This document shows positions 7,630-16,669 of a DNA stretch of 64,000 bases, piece by piece. Each line of letters begins with the position of its first letter. The stretch's first letter is position 1. Source of the stretch: Tamlana flava. GTDB taxonomy: Bacteria; Bacteroidota; Bacteroidia; Flavobacteriales; Flavobacteriaceae. A model generated the notes under the pieces. That model worked only from the letters and a program-made list of their open reading frames with translations. It did no database searches and had not been told where the DNA came from. The stretch lies in the NCBI RefSeq assembly GCF_041287255.1, contig NZ_JBGGTX010000002.1:962219-1026218 (forward strand), written 5' to 3'. Both the position numbers and the translations under genes were made by a program.

Positions 7630-9984
7630 CTAAAACCTCACCCTAAAACAAACATTAGGTGTAATACCCAAGGACTCATTTTCAACCTTATTCACCATAT
7701 TTTCGTTATCAAGTGTGTAGTAGGTGTTGATGATGTTCCTTTTATTGAGCACATTCCAAACGGATGTACCAATAGTGGCATGGGCAGTATCGGAAAGATT
7801 AAAGCTATAAGTGGCCGAACAGTCTGCACGCAAGTAATCATCTAAATTGGTGCTATTTGGGCTGGCATAGGTAATAACGTCATCATTTGGGTCATCATCA
7901 ATACTGGGATCTGTATTTGGTTTTCCGGAGTGCCAGTTTAGCCCCATGGCAAGTTTGATGTTGTTATTGGTGTATGTTCCAGCAAAGGTTATGGCGTGTG
8001 TAATATCAACGTTGTTGGGGAAGGCTTCACCATTGTTCAAATTATCAAATTTGTAATTGTTCGTGCTATAGGAGTAGGAAATCCAGCTACTAATAATATC
8101 ACTAAATTGATTGTTCAGAAGCACATCAACACCTTTAATTTCGTATCTGCCAATGGCGTTTACAAACTGAAATTGGTTTTGGAAACCCTGACTTCGGGTG
8201 GTTATGCCGTCAACTTTTTTAATGTAGGTTTCGGCACTAACCAATAATTTGTTTTTGTTGAAATGAATCCCCGTTGAAAGTTGTTTGCTCTTTATCACTG
8301 GAATGGGGTAAATAGTTTGGTTGCCATTAAGAATAACCTCGGTATTGTTGTTTGAGAGCACCCATCTACGTTTCTCAATACCCAAAAAGTCATTTTGCAA
8401 ATCTATAATTTGCGATGTAGTCTGACTTTTAAATTCACCCAAAACTTCAAATCTAAAATTGCTTAAAAAACGTTGACTAAAACTCAATCTGGGTTCGGCC
8501 AAAATCATATTGAATTTGCTGATGTAGTTTAAACGGCCACCCAAGTTTAGCCGTGTTTTTGCATTATCTGATAAAAATTGACTTTCTGCATAAATGGCGT
8601 GTGTTCTTAAAACTTCCTTTACATAGCTTCTAAAGTTGGGGTTGTTAACGTCTTCTAGATTACTAATGCCAACCTCGGTAAATTGATAACCGCTATTTAA
8701 AGTGAAATTTTGATTGGCAGTGTAGTTAATGTCCAGTTTCGCCGAGCCATCATATACCTCATTTTCTTGGATGAGGCGTTGATTGTTTAGAATATCGAAA
8801 TTTGTGGCATCCAAGTCGTAGTTGGACACATAAATTTGCGATGTGGTTGAGAGTTTGTCGTTCCAATCTCTAGTATAGGTCAGTCCTAAAGCTAAATTGT
8901 TCTGCACTAATTTGCTATTTAAAGCCTCGCTTTGGTCATTTATCGTAGATTGTTCATCATAGTTCAAATTGTTGTTCACATTTAAAAAATGAAAGCGAAG
9001 ATGGTCTTTTTTAGAAATATCATAGAGGAATTTGGCCGTGATATCATAAAAATAAAACGATTCGTTTTGCGAAATAAAATCGTCGCTTTGTTTTGCTGCA
9101 TTAAAGTCTGAATCCTGAAAAATGCGCTTAAAATATTGGTCGTATGTTGCCGTGTTTATCCAATCAGTAATGGAACGTCGTGTAGATAGTTGCAGCTCGG
9201 TTTTATTTGTCAGCGGAATTTTAGTAAAACCATCACCATTAATTAAGTTGAAACCTATTCCGGTGTCAAATTCTTGGTCAATATTATCGGGTAATTGCAT
9301 GTCGATAATACTCGAAATACCGTCACCGTACTTCGCCCGAGTGCCATTTTTATAAACGTTTATGCGTCTGGTAATGTAGGGGTTAAAGGCAGAAATGAGC
9401 CCGAAAAAGTGTCCGGATTGGTACATTTTTATGCCGTCCCAAAGCAATAGGTTTTGGTCATGCGTACCACCGCGAACATTAATGTTCGAAACCGTTTCAT
9501 CGGCACTTAAAACGCCTGGAATAGCTTGTATAGTTTGCAGAACATCAGGTTCAATCAAACCCGGTAGAATTCCAAAAGTTTGTGGTTTTATGGTAAGCGA
9601 CCCATCATTTAATTTTGTGATACCTGTTGTAAGGTAATTGGTTACAACCACCTCTTTAAGTTTTTGCCTTATAAAATTTGATTGGCTTTCTTTTTGTGTT
9701 TTAATGGCGATGAACCTATTGTCCAAAATTTCAAAGTCCAGTTCGGTTTCAATTTTAAGGAATTCCAAAGCTTCTTCCAAAGAAAAACCTAAAGGTGGCA
9801 TGAGCGCTTCTTTGCCTTCTATGGTTTCATCAACATAAGAAAAGCTTACGTCAAATCGCTTTGAAAGCACTTTTAAAATGGCAATAAGCGGTTGCTTTTC
9901 TTCCTGAATGGTCTGGGCCTTTAACGTGGCAACATTCAAAAAAATTAAGGAAAAAATAATAGAAAGAATATAGCTTCTATTCAC
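7630..9984 (-). CDS. FecA-type TonB-dependent outer-membrane receptor
   Basis: A 784-aa receptor with a signal peptide (cleavage near LKAQ), an N-terminal STN signalling domain (about residues 25-95, LIAILKVLSKRFDVSFSYVD), a plug domain with VNVRGGTHDQNLLLWDGIKM, and a long beta-barrel ending in the aromatic VCFRVRF. The STN domain marks receptors that signal to a FecR anti-sigma factor, and the fecR gene overlaps this gene by 8 bases upstream. The ligand cannot be read from sequence; iron-siderophore or glycan uptake are the usual roles, and the nearby CDF gene leaves a metal possible. Confidence 0.85.
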   Translation of the reverse strand: MNRSYILSIIFSLIFLNVATLKAQTIQEEKQPLIAILKVLSKRFDVSFSYVDETIEGKEALMPPLGFSLEEALEFLKIETELDFEILDNRFIAIKTQKESQSNFIRQKLKEVVVTNYLTTGITKLNDGSLTIKPQTFGILPGLIEPDVLQTIQAIPGVLSADETVSNINVRGGTHDQNLLLWDGIKMYQSGHFFGLISAFNPYITRRINVYKNGTRAKYGDGISSIIDMQLPDNIDQEFDTGIGFNLINGDGFTKIPLTNKTELQLSTRRSITDWINTATYDQYFKRIFQDSDFNAAKQSDDFISQNESFYFYDITAKFLYDISKKDHLRFHFLNVNNNLNYDEQSTINDQSEALNSKLVQNNLALGLTYTRDWNDKLSTTSQIYVSNYDLDATNFDILNNQRLIQENEVYDGSAKLDINYTANQNFTLNSGYQFTEVGISNLEDVNNPNFRSYVKEVLRTHAIYAESQFLSDNAKTRLNLGGRLNYISKFNMILAEPRLSFSQRFLSNFRFEVLGEFKSQTTSQIIDLQNDFLGIEKRRWVLSNNNTEVILNGNQTIYPIPVIKSKQLSTGIHFNKNKLLVSAETYIKKVDGITTRSQGFQNQFQFVNAIGRYEIKGVDVLLNNQFSDIISSWISYSYSTNNYKFDNLNNGEAFPNNVDITHAITFAGTYTNNNIKLAMGLNWHSGKPNTDPSIDDDPNDDVITYASPNSTNLDDYLRADCSATYSFNLSDTAHATIGTSVWNVLNKRNIINTYYTLDNENMVNKVENESLGITPNVCFRVRF

Positions 9985-10888
9985 GCTTTAATGTGATAGT
10001 ATTGTTGGTTTTACTATAGGTTACATGTAAAGGTAAGGTAATTGATTTTAAAGCAACATCAATATCGTCGTGTGTAAAACTACCTGTGAACAATTGGGTG
10101 GAATCTATGCCCAATAAAGTAATATCAACATTGTATTGTCTTTCAAATTCGGCAATAACAACTTTGTAAGGTAAGCTTTTAAATGTACTGGCGTTATTTA
10201 ACCACGAAGGCATGGTGAGGTGCTCTTTTTCTTTAGCAATTGTTTTCCCATCAATAATTAAAAAACTGTCTCCAGGTTTTAATTTTGTTTCTTGAGAATT
10301 GTAGGTTACCCCAACAAGTCCTTCGTAGCAAATAACCTCAAAATAATTGTCCCGATGTTTCACATTAAATTGAGTTCCGTAAACCGTAACGGTTCCAGAT
10401 GTTGTGTTTACCTTAAATGATGATCCTTTGGCAACATTAAAAAAGGCTTCTCCTTGAAGTTCAACTTCACGGTCATGTTTCCAGTCCTTTTTATTATACA
10501 CCAAAATGGATTTAGCATTGAGGGAAACACTAGATGCATCAGGTAATTCTATGGTTGTTTTTTGAGCATATTCGGTAGAAATGGTCGTATCTAAAGTTGT
10601 GGTGTAATAGTACAAACCAAAACAAATGGCCAAAATAGCGGCCACGCGCATGAGTGGTTTAAACCAATGTGTTTTGGTTTGTTTTTTGCTTTTAATAAAA
10701 GATAATACGTTTTCCAGTTCTTTAGAAGTATCGTAATTATCTACTTTAAAAGCCTGCAAACTAGTATCTAACTTCACTAAATCATCATAATCCTCAAGGT
10801 TTTTAAAAGCCTTAAGTTCTTGATCATTTAGGTTGTTGTCCAACCATTTCGATATGAGTTCTTCTCTATTCATCATTTGCTTATTCAA
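9977..10888 (-). CDS. FecR-family anti-sigma factor
   Basis: A 303-aa inner-membrane protein: a cytoplasmic N-terminal domain that binds sigma (ELISKWLDNNLNDQELKAF), one transmembrane helix (VAAILAICFGLYYYTT, about residues 82-98), a periplasmic FecR domain (VELQGEAFFNVAKG, TVYGTQFNVKH) and a C-terminal domain that contacts the receptor STN domain (FTHDDIDVALKSI). It should transmit ligand binding by the overlapping downstream TonB receptor to the ECF sigma factor. Unusually, the sigma gene is not adjacent: a cation transporter gene lies between them. A separate candidate sigma-dependent promoter motif (AGGGTAGGAA) stands just upstream. Confidence 0.88.
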   Translation of the reverse strand: MNKQMMNREELISKWLDNNLNDQELKAFKNLEDYDDLVKLDTSLQAFKVDNYDTSKELENVLSFIKSKKQTKTHWFKPLMRVAAILAICFGLYYYTTTLDTTISTEYAQKTTIELPDASSVSLNAKSILVYNKKDWKHDREVELQGEAFFNVAKGSSFKVNTTSGTVTVYGTQFNVKHRDNYFEVICYEGLVGVTYNSQETKLKPGDSFLIIDGKTIAKEKEHLTMPSWLNNASTFKSLPYKVVIAEFERQYNVDITLLGIDSTQLFTGSFTHDDIDVALKSITLPLHVTYSKTNNTITLKRE

Positions 10889-10913
10889 CTATATAACAGT
10901 TAAGTTTTATTTT

Positions 10914-10923
10914 TTCCTACCCT
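10914..10923 (-). promoter_or_regulatory. Candidate ECF-sigma promoter motif upstream of fecR
   Basis: Read on the minus strand this is AGGGTAGGAA, 25 bases before the fecR start. The identical ten-mer occurs at 12333-12342 before the divergent lipoprotein gene. Shared position and sequence suggest recognition by the locally encoded ECF sigma factor; this is an inference. Confidence 0.4.
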
Positions 10924-10973
10924 ACCTTTAAAAAATTTTTTGCCCTTTAAAAAATTGAGGCAAGATTTAGGGG

Positions 10974-11768
10974 TTATTTCCCGAGTTTTAAAATGCGCAT
11001 AGCCCCTTGAATGACCAAAACAAATACAATGGTTCCAATAATTAAATCAGGTTTGTTGGAATTGAGCCAATTAACTAAAAGCCCAGCGCAAATAACACCT
11101 AAATTTATTATAATATCGTTTGAAGTGAAAATCATGCTGGCTTTCATATGTGCTTCTTTTTTACTCTTGGATTTTTGCAATAGATAAAGGCAAATACCAT
11201 TTGCTAACAGGGCAAAAATGGAAACGATAATCATGGTAGAAAAGTTTGGGAGTTTTTCTGTTCCAATAAACCGCCTCAAAACCTCCAAAAAGCCGATAAC
11301 AGCTAAGGTTATTTGAAAATATCCTGCAAGTTTTGCTATTTGTTTTTTTCTTGATAGGGTTCTGCCGACTGCCAAAAGACTAAGTCCATAAACAAAAGAA
11401 TCGGCCAACATATCTAGACTATCGGCAACTAACCCCATGGATTTGGAGAAAATTCCGGTAACCATTTCTAAAACAAAAAACAGAAAATTAATGCCTAAAA
11501 CGGTCCAAAGTAGTTTTCTTTGATTTGAGTTTTCAGCAAAATTGATTTCTTCGGTTTGTTCTGTCTTTATTTTTTTATCACCTAATTTAAGCTCACCCAA
11601 TAATTTTTCAATTTGTTCAATCCCACCAGTATGATAAATGGTCAATTTTCTGTTGGGAATATCAAATAGCATATTTTTAATACCTGAAACTCCCTGCAAT
11701 TTCATCCGGATTAAGTTCTCCTCCGAAGGACAATCCATTTTGGTGATTTCAAACAATGTTTTTTCCAC
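10974..11768 (-). CDS. CDF-family cation transporter with N-terminal HMA-like domain
   Basis: A 264-aa membrane protein. Residues 1-75 resemble a heavy-metal-associated fold, but the usual CxxC is reduced to a single Cys (MDCPSEENLIRMKL). The membrane part has about five or six helices; helix two contains ADSLDMLADS, giving the paired Asp that bind metal in cation diffusion facilitators, and TSNDIIINLG supplies another polar pair. CDF proteins export Zn, Cd, Co, Fe or Mn against proton influx. It starts 3 bases after the sigma gene stop, so both are probably on one mRNA, and it separates sigma from fecR, which is uncommon. Confidence 0.78.
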   Translation of the reverse strand: MEKTLFEITKMDCPSEENLIRMKLQGVSGIKNMLFDIPNRKLTIYHTGGIEQIEKLLGELKLGDKKIKTEQTEEINFAENSNQRKLLWTVLGINFLFFVLEMVTGIFSKSMGLVADSLDMLADSFVYGLSLLAVGRTLSRKKQIAKLAGYFQITLAVIGFLEVLRRFIGTEKLPNFSTMIIVSIFALLANGICLYLLQKSKSKKEAHMKASMIFTSNDIIINLGVICAGLLVNWLNSNKPDLIIGTIVFVLVIQGAMRILKLGK

Positions 11769-11771
11769 TTT

Positions 11772-12287
11772 TTATAGTTCCTTAATGTCCTGCCTTAATT
11801 TTTCCAAAGCACCATAAATACGTTTTTCCACGGCTTTGGTAGAAATATCCAAAAGTTCTGCTATTTCTTTAAAGCGTTTACCTTCAACGCGGTTCATCAT
11901 AAAAGCTTCGCGTTGGGCTTCGGTTAAATTGCTCAATGCTTTTTGCAGTTTGTCATTATATTCAGCTTGCTGCATTAAAAATTCGGGGCTTTCGTTGGTG
12001 CTCATTTTTGGTTTGGTTTTCTGATGCTTTAAAACCACTTTTTGGTGGGCAGCTTCGTTGAGCATTAAATTATTGGCCGTGGTAAACACAAAACTCTTGG
12101 CTTTATTGGGTGTTATTTTTGCACAGTTTTCCCAGAGTTTAATGAAAGCTTCCTGCACTTTATCTTTTGGGTTAAGTAAATCGCCGAACTTATAGTAAAG
12201 GAAATTGTGTAAGTCTTTTGAATATTTATTGAATATGGAAGAAAATAAATGTTCTTCACAAATATTTTCATGCAGCTGTTTCCCCAT
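11772..12287 (-). CDS. ECF-type RNA polymerase sigma factor
   Basis: A 171-aa sigma-70 family protein with region 2 (LHNFLYYKFGDLLNPKDKVQ then EAFIKLWENC) and region 4 (LTEAQREAFMMNRVEGKRFK then EIAELLDISTKAVEKRI). The small size, absence of region 3 and partnership with FecR and an STN-bearing TonB receptor place it in the FecI-like group used for cell-surface signalling in Bacteroidota. It is divergent from the repeat lipoprotein gene, with a 90-base shared upstream region. Confidence 0.88.
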   Translation of the reverse strand: MGKQLHENICEEHLFSSIFNKYSKDLHNFLYYKFGDLLNPKDKVQEAFIKLWENCAKITPNKAKSFVFTTANNLMLNEAAHQKVVLKHQKTKPKMSTNESPEFLMQQAEYNDKLQKALSNLTEAQREAFMMNRVEGKRFKEIAELLDISTKAVEKRIYGALEKLRQDIKEL

Positions 12288-12332
12288 GGTTATTGGTAGT
12301 TGGTGCCACTAAAATAAAAAAAATGCAAATAC

Positions 12333-12342
12333 AGGGTAGGAA
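12333..12342 (+). promoter_or_regulatory. Candidate ECF-sigma promoter motif upstream of lipoprotein
   Basis: AGGGTAGGAA, identical to the motif before fecR on the other strand. It lies 59 bases before the preferred start of the lipoprotein gene. It suggests a small regulon of fecR-receptor and lipoprotein. Confidence 0.4.
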
Positions 12343-12401
12343 TTTTTAAAGTTATCCTGTTTTATAATAAAAAAGCTATGTTTAACCCAAAATCATTTAC
12401 C

Positions 12402-14153
12402 ATGAAAACTAACATTAAAACGTTATTATTAATACCTTTTTTTGCCCTTTTATTGTTCACTTCTTGTCAACAGGAAGAAGTAGATATTACTCCTGTTGAC
12501 GAAAGTGAAGGCCTAGCCCCCGATTCTGAATTGACTACCTTAATGTTCTCCACTTCTATAATGGACGGATCTGCCGACAATATCATTGACGGTGCCAGTT
12601 GTCTATCTGTTGAACTGCCGGTTACCGTTATTGTGAACGGACTTGAAATTATTATCAACTCTACAGAAGATTTTCACGTTATTGAAGCTATTTTCAAAGA
12701 ATTTGACGATGATGTAGATCGATGTGATATCGTGTTCCCTATTACCATTATTTTATCCAATCACGAGGAAATTGTTATCGAAAATCGTGCTGCCCTAGAT
12801 GAATTAATTAAAGAGTGTAGAGGTGAAAATGAACCAGATGATGATATTGAATGTATCGATTTTCAGTACCCTATTTCATTTTCGGTATTCAATAAGGAGT
12901 TTCAAATTATTGATGTTGTTCAAATAGAAAACGACAGACAGTTGTACCGTTTCATCAAACGTGTAAAAAATGCAGAAGTTATTGCAAGTATTAATTTCCC
13001 CATCACCCTTGAATATGCTGATGGAACAACGGTAGAAGTTCATAGTAACCAAGAATTGGCCGCAACCATTAGAGAAGCCAAAGATGCCTGTGATGAAGAT
13101 GATGATAATGATTATGGAGATGATGATTTCACTAAAGAGCGTTTAGATGAATATTTAAAACTATGTCCATGGGTTGTCTGGGAATACCAAAGAGATAACC
13201 AAGACAATACCGCTGAATTTAAAGAGTATGCCCTAAACTTTAAAGAAGATGGTGTGGTTGTTATGCGCGCCAGAGGTGGTGATATTTTAACAGGTACTTG
13301 GAGCACACGTGTTACTGATAGAGGAGCTTTATTAAAAATGGAGTTTGAAAATCTGGCGGACTTTACTCTAGAGTGGATTGTTTACGACATTGAGTATGGA
13401 AAAATCAAACTTTATGAAGAAGGTGGTAACAGAATCATCATGAAGAAAAATTGTGATGTGGTTATTGATATTACAAAAGAACGTATCGAAAACTTCTTGC
13501 AAGCATGTATGTGGCGTGTAGCTCGCCTAAATGTTGACGGTGTTGATAATGTATCAGACTACATTGGTACGCCATTAAAATTCTATGCAAACAATGTTGT
13601 AAAACTTAGAGTAAACGGCGAGTTAGTTGAAGGTACTTATGAAATAGGTATAAGAAACATTGGGTTCATTTTGCAAATCACTTTGGACGGAAGGCCTAAT
13701 TTACAACTCGAGTGGTTAATCACTTTCTTGCAAGAAGATTTGATTAAATTGGAAAATCTAAACAATCAAATGATACTTGAAAGACATTGCCCAGACGGTG
13801 ATGGTGATTTAAACTACATTGATGATGTATTAACAAACGGATTGTGGGAAGTTGCTGCATATCATGTTGCCGGTAATAACAACCCAGAGCCTTTCTTCAT
13901 GTACACTTTAGATTTTAGAATATCAGGTAGAGTAGTAGTTACCGATCCTAATAATGGTACTTTTGGTGGTGCTTGGTTGTCTTACAGAAAAGAAGGCTTA
14001 AACCTAGGATTATATTTTGGTGACAATGAACCATTCAATCAGTTAAACCACAGATGGAAAATAAAGGAGATTTTGCCAAACAGAATTGAATTAAAAGATT
14101 TAAACGCCAGTGGCGAGATAGAAAGAATTTTGGTGTTGGAAAAGAAAGTTTAA
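12402..14153 (+). CDS. Repeat-containing acidic lipoprotein, function unknown
   Basis: The frame opens at 12378, but the Met at 12402 gives a standard lipoprotein signal (MKTNIKTLLLIPFFALLLF then TSC, lipobox Cys at 22). Two internal repeat families are visible. The first half has four units with a strand like FPITI followed by a helix (CLSVELPVTVIVNG, CDIVFPITIILSNH, CIDFQYPISFSVFN, ASINFPITLEYADG). After an Asp-rich linker (DEDDDNDYGDDD) come three lipocalin-like units of about 95 residues (TKERLDEYLKLCPWVVWEYQ, TKERIENFLQACMWRVARLN, IDDVLTNGLWEVAAYHV). I do not recognise a named family. Divergence from the ECF sigma gene and the shared motif suggest it belongs to that regulon. Confidence 0.75.
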   Translation: MKTNIKTLLLIPFFALLLFTSCQQEEVDITPVDESEGLAPDSELTTLMFSTSIMDGSADNIIDGASCLSVELPVTVIVNGLEIIINSTEDFHVIEAIFKEFDDDVDRCDIVFPITIILSNHEEIVIENRAALDELIKECRGENEPDDDIECIDFQYPISFSVFNKEFQIIDVVQIENDRQLYRFIKRVKNAEVIASINFPITLEYADGTTVEVHSNQELAATIREAKDACDEDDDNDYGDDDFTKERLDEYLKLCPWVVWEYQRDNQDNTAEFKEYALNFKEDGVVVMRARGGDILTGTWSTRVTDRGALLKMEFENLADFTLEWIVYDIEYGKIKLYEEGGNRIIMKKNCDVVIDITKERIENFLQACMWRVARLNVDGVDNVSDYIGTPLKFYANNVVKLRVNGELVEGTYEIGIRNIGFILQITLDGRPNLQLEWLITFLQEDLIKLENLNNQMILERHCPDGDGDLNYIDDVLTNGLWEVAAYHVAGNNNPEPFFMYTLDFRISGRVVVTDPNNGTFGGAWLSYRKEGLNLGLYFGDNEPFNQLNHRWKIKEILPNRIELKDLNASGEIERILVLEKKV

Positions 14154-14220
14154 TTAGTTAAAAAGGGTACTTGCCTCATTCGGTTGGTTAGGCTAATTAG
14201 TTAAGTGTCCTTTTATAAAG

Positions 14221-14247
14221 GCTGTCAAAATTTGGCAGCTTTTTTTA
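14221..14247 (+). terminator. Terminator after repeat lipoprotein
   Basis: GCTGTCAA and TTGGCAGC form an 8-bp stem (one G-T pair) with loop AAT and a following run of seven Ts. Confidence 0.65.
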
Positions 14248-14269
14248 TATGCACATTGTGTTATGTTTC

Positions 14270-14301
14270 TTGCCATAATACGCTTCAAATCATTAAATTT
14301 G
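14270..14301 (+). promoter_or_regulatory. Promoter of ffh
   Basis: TTG (14270-14272), 21 bases, TAAATTTG (14294-14301), 24 bases before the ffh start codon. Confidence 0.5.
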
Positions 14302-14325
14302 CAACTCTTAAAATGAAGAAGAATT

Positions 14326-15654
14326 ATGTTCAATAATTTAAGCGATAAATTAGATAAGGCCTTACACGTTTTAAAAGGGCATGGAAGCATTACGGAAGTA
14401 AACGTTGCCGAAACCTTAAAAGAAGTACGTCGCGCATTACTTGATGCCGATGTTAACTTTAAAATTGCTAAGGATTTTACCAATAAGGTTAAAGAAAAGG
14501 CATTGGGTCAAAATGTATTGACCACACTTCAGCCTGGGCAGTTAATGGTTAAAATCGTTAAAGACGAGTTAACTGAACTTATGGGTGGTGATGCCGAAGG
14601 TATAAACCTGTCGGGCAACCCGAGTGTTATTTTAATGTCAGGTTTACAGGGTTCTGGTAAAACAACATTTTCTGGTAAGCTTGCTAATTATCTAAAAAAT
14701 AAAAAGACTAAAAAACCATTACTAGTGGCGTGCGATGTATATCGTCCTGCTGCGATAGATCAGTTACATGTTGTTGGAGATCAAATTGGTGTTGAGGTAT
14801 TTAGCGATAAAGGGAATAATGATCCCGTTGCTATTTCGCAAGCGGCCATTGCCCATGCAAAAGCTAACGGATTTAATGTTGTAATAATAGATACCGCTGG
14901 TCGATTGGCTGTTGATGAGGCAATGATGACCGAAATATCAAATATCCACAAAGCTATCCAGCCTCAAGAAACCTTGTTTGTTGTTGATTCCATGACGGGT
15001 CAAGATGCAGTTAATACAGCAAAAGCTTTCAACGATATCTTGAATTTTAATGGGGTTATCCTGACCAAATTAGATGGTGATACGCGAGGTGGTGCGGCCA
15101 TTTCCATTAAATCTGTTGTTAATAAACCCATCAAATTTATTGGTACGGGCGAGAAGATGGAAGCTATTGATGTGTTCTATCCATCACGTATGGCCGATCG
15201 TATTTTGGGCATGGGTGATGTGGTATCTTTGGTTGAACGTGCCCAAGAACAGTTTGATGAGCAGGAAGCTAGAAAACTTCAAAAGAAAATTGCCAAGAAC
15301 CAATTTGGGTTTGACGATTTCTTAAAGCAAATCCAGCAAATCAAAAAAATGGGGAATATGAAAGACCTTATGGGTATGATTCCCGGTGCTGGAAAAATGC
15401 TAAAAGATGTTGATATTGATGATGATGCTTTTAAAGGTATTGAGGCCATCATTCATTCCATGACTCCAGAAGAACGCTCTAACCCTTCAATAATTAATGG
15501 TAGTAGAAAAAAGCGAATAGGTAAAGGTTCAGGTACTTCAGTACAAGAGGTGAACCAGCTTTTAAAGCAATTTAACCAAATGAGCAAAATGATGAAGATG
15601 ATGCAAGGCGGTGGGGGTAAAAAGATGATGCAAATGATGAAAAACATGCGCTAA
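14326..15654 (+). CDS. ffh: Signal recognition particle protein Ffh
   Basis: A 442-aa SRP GTPase that binds signal sequences of nascent membrane proteins with 4.5S RNA and delivers them to FtsY. The N domain is followed by the G domain with P-loop GLQGSGKTTFSG (about residues 107-118), DTAGRLAVDEAM, the TKLDGDTRGGAA guanine-specificity motif and the GTGEKMEAIDVF motif. The C-terminal M domain is Met-rich (NQMSKMMKMMQGGGGKKMMQ). Length is normal. It is followed by folD after 59 bases and may be cotranscribed with it. Confidence 0.97.
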   Translation: MFNNLSDKLDKALHVLKGHGSITEVNVAETLKEVRRALLDADVNFKIAKDFTNKVKEKALGQNVLTTLQPGQLMVKIVKDELTELMGGDAEGINLSGNPSVILMSGLQGSGKTTFSGKLANYLKNKKTKKPLLVACDVYRPAAIDQLHVVGDQIGVEVFSDKGNNDPVAISQAAIAHAKANGFNVVIIDTAGRLAVDEAMMTEISNIHKAIQPQETLFVVDSMTGQDAVNTAKAFNDILNFNGVILTKLDGDTRGGAAISIKSVVNKPIKFIGTGEKMEAIDVFYPSRMADRILGMGDVVSLVERAQEQFDEQEARKLQKKIAKNQFGFDDFLKQIQQIKKMGNMKDLMGMIPGAGKMLKDVDIDDDAFKGIEAIIHSMTPEERSNPSIINGSRKKRIGKGSGTSVQEVNQLLKQFNQMSKMMKMMQGGGGKKMMQMMKNMR

Positions 15655-15713
15655 TTTTAATAATTATAAGTTTATTTCCATAGGCTAATACCAAGTTCTA
15701 AAATCTACAATAC

Positions 15714-16598
15714 ATGACCATTCTAGACGGAAAAAAAGTAAGTAACGACATTAAAGAGGAAATTGCAGAACATGTAAAGGCAATGGTTTCCAAAGGTGAA
15801 AAAGTGCCTCATCTGGCTGCAATTTTAGTGGGATCTGACGGCGCAAGTATGACTTATGTGAGCGCTAAGGTAAAGGCATGTGAGCGTATTGGCTTTAATT
15901 CTACACTTATAGAATTACCAGAATATACTTCTGAAGAAGAATTACTCGATAAAATTAATGAGTTAAATACCAATGACAATATTGATGGTTTTATAGTTCA
16001 ATTGCCTTTGCCCGAACAAATTGATGAGCAAAAGGTGCTAATGGCTGTAGATCCAGATAAGGATGTAGACGGTTTTCACCCTGTGAATGTTGGAAGAATG
16101 GCTTTGGATTTGCCAACTTTTTTGCCTGCTACACCCTTTGGAATTCTTGAATTGTTGGAGCGTTATCAGGTTGAGACTTCTGGTAAAAATGTTGTCGTTA
16201 TGGGCAGGAGCCATATTGTTGGTCGCCCTATTAGTATTTTAATGAGTCAAAAGCGTAAGGCAGGTGATGCCACGGTCACTGTTGTACACAGTCGTTCAAA
16301 AAATCTAAAGGAAATTACCAAAGAAGCCGATATAATTGTTGCTGCCATTGGGATTTCTGAATTCTTAACAGGAGATATGGTGAAAGAGGACGTCGTTATT
16401 ATCGACGTGGGCATTACCCGAGTACCAGACCAAACCAAAAAGAATGGATACCGATTGGCAGGAGATGTGGAATTTGAAAGCGTTAGCAAAAAAGCAAGTT
16501 ACATTACGCCGGTACCGGGTGGTGTTGGACCAATGACGATTGCTATGCTCCTAAAAAACACACTCTTGGCCAGAGAACGCAAAAGCCATCGAGACTAG
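15714..16598 (+). CDS. folD: Bifunctional methylenetetrahydrofolate dehydrogenase/cyclohydrolase
   Basis: A 294-aa enzyme interconverting methylene-, methenyl- and formyl-tetrahydrofolate with NADP. Typical motifs are visible: AILVGSDGASMTYVSAKVKA with the catalytic Tyr and Lys, GFIVQLPLPEQID, PDKDVDGFHPVNVGRM, the NADP-binding GRSHIVGRPIS and the C-terminal TPVPGGVGPMTIAMLLKNT. Length matches bacterial FolD. It follows ffh on the same strand. Confidence 0.97.
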   Translation: MTILDGKKVSNDIKEEIAEHVKAMVSKGEKVPHLAAILVGSDGASMTYVSAKVKACERIGFNSTLIELPEYTSEEELLDKINELNTNDNIDGFIVQLPLPEQIDEQKVLMAVDPDKDVDGFHPVNVGRMALDLPTFLPATPFGILELLERYQVETSGKNVVVMGRSHIVGRPISILMSQKRKAGDATVTVVHSRSKNLKEITKEADIIVAAIGISEFLTGDMVKEDVVIIDVGITRVPDQTKKNGYRLAGDVEFESVSKKASYITPVPGGVGPMTIAMLLKNTLLARERKSHRD

Positions 16599-16669
16599 GG
16601 TTATTTCTTTTTTTAGAATAGTTTTTTTATCTATTATAATTAACTATCTTTTTAAAAATTTCTGTTCCT

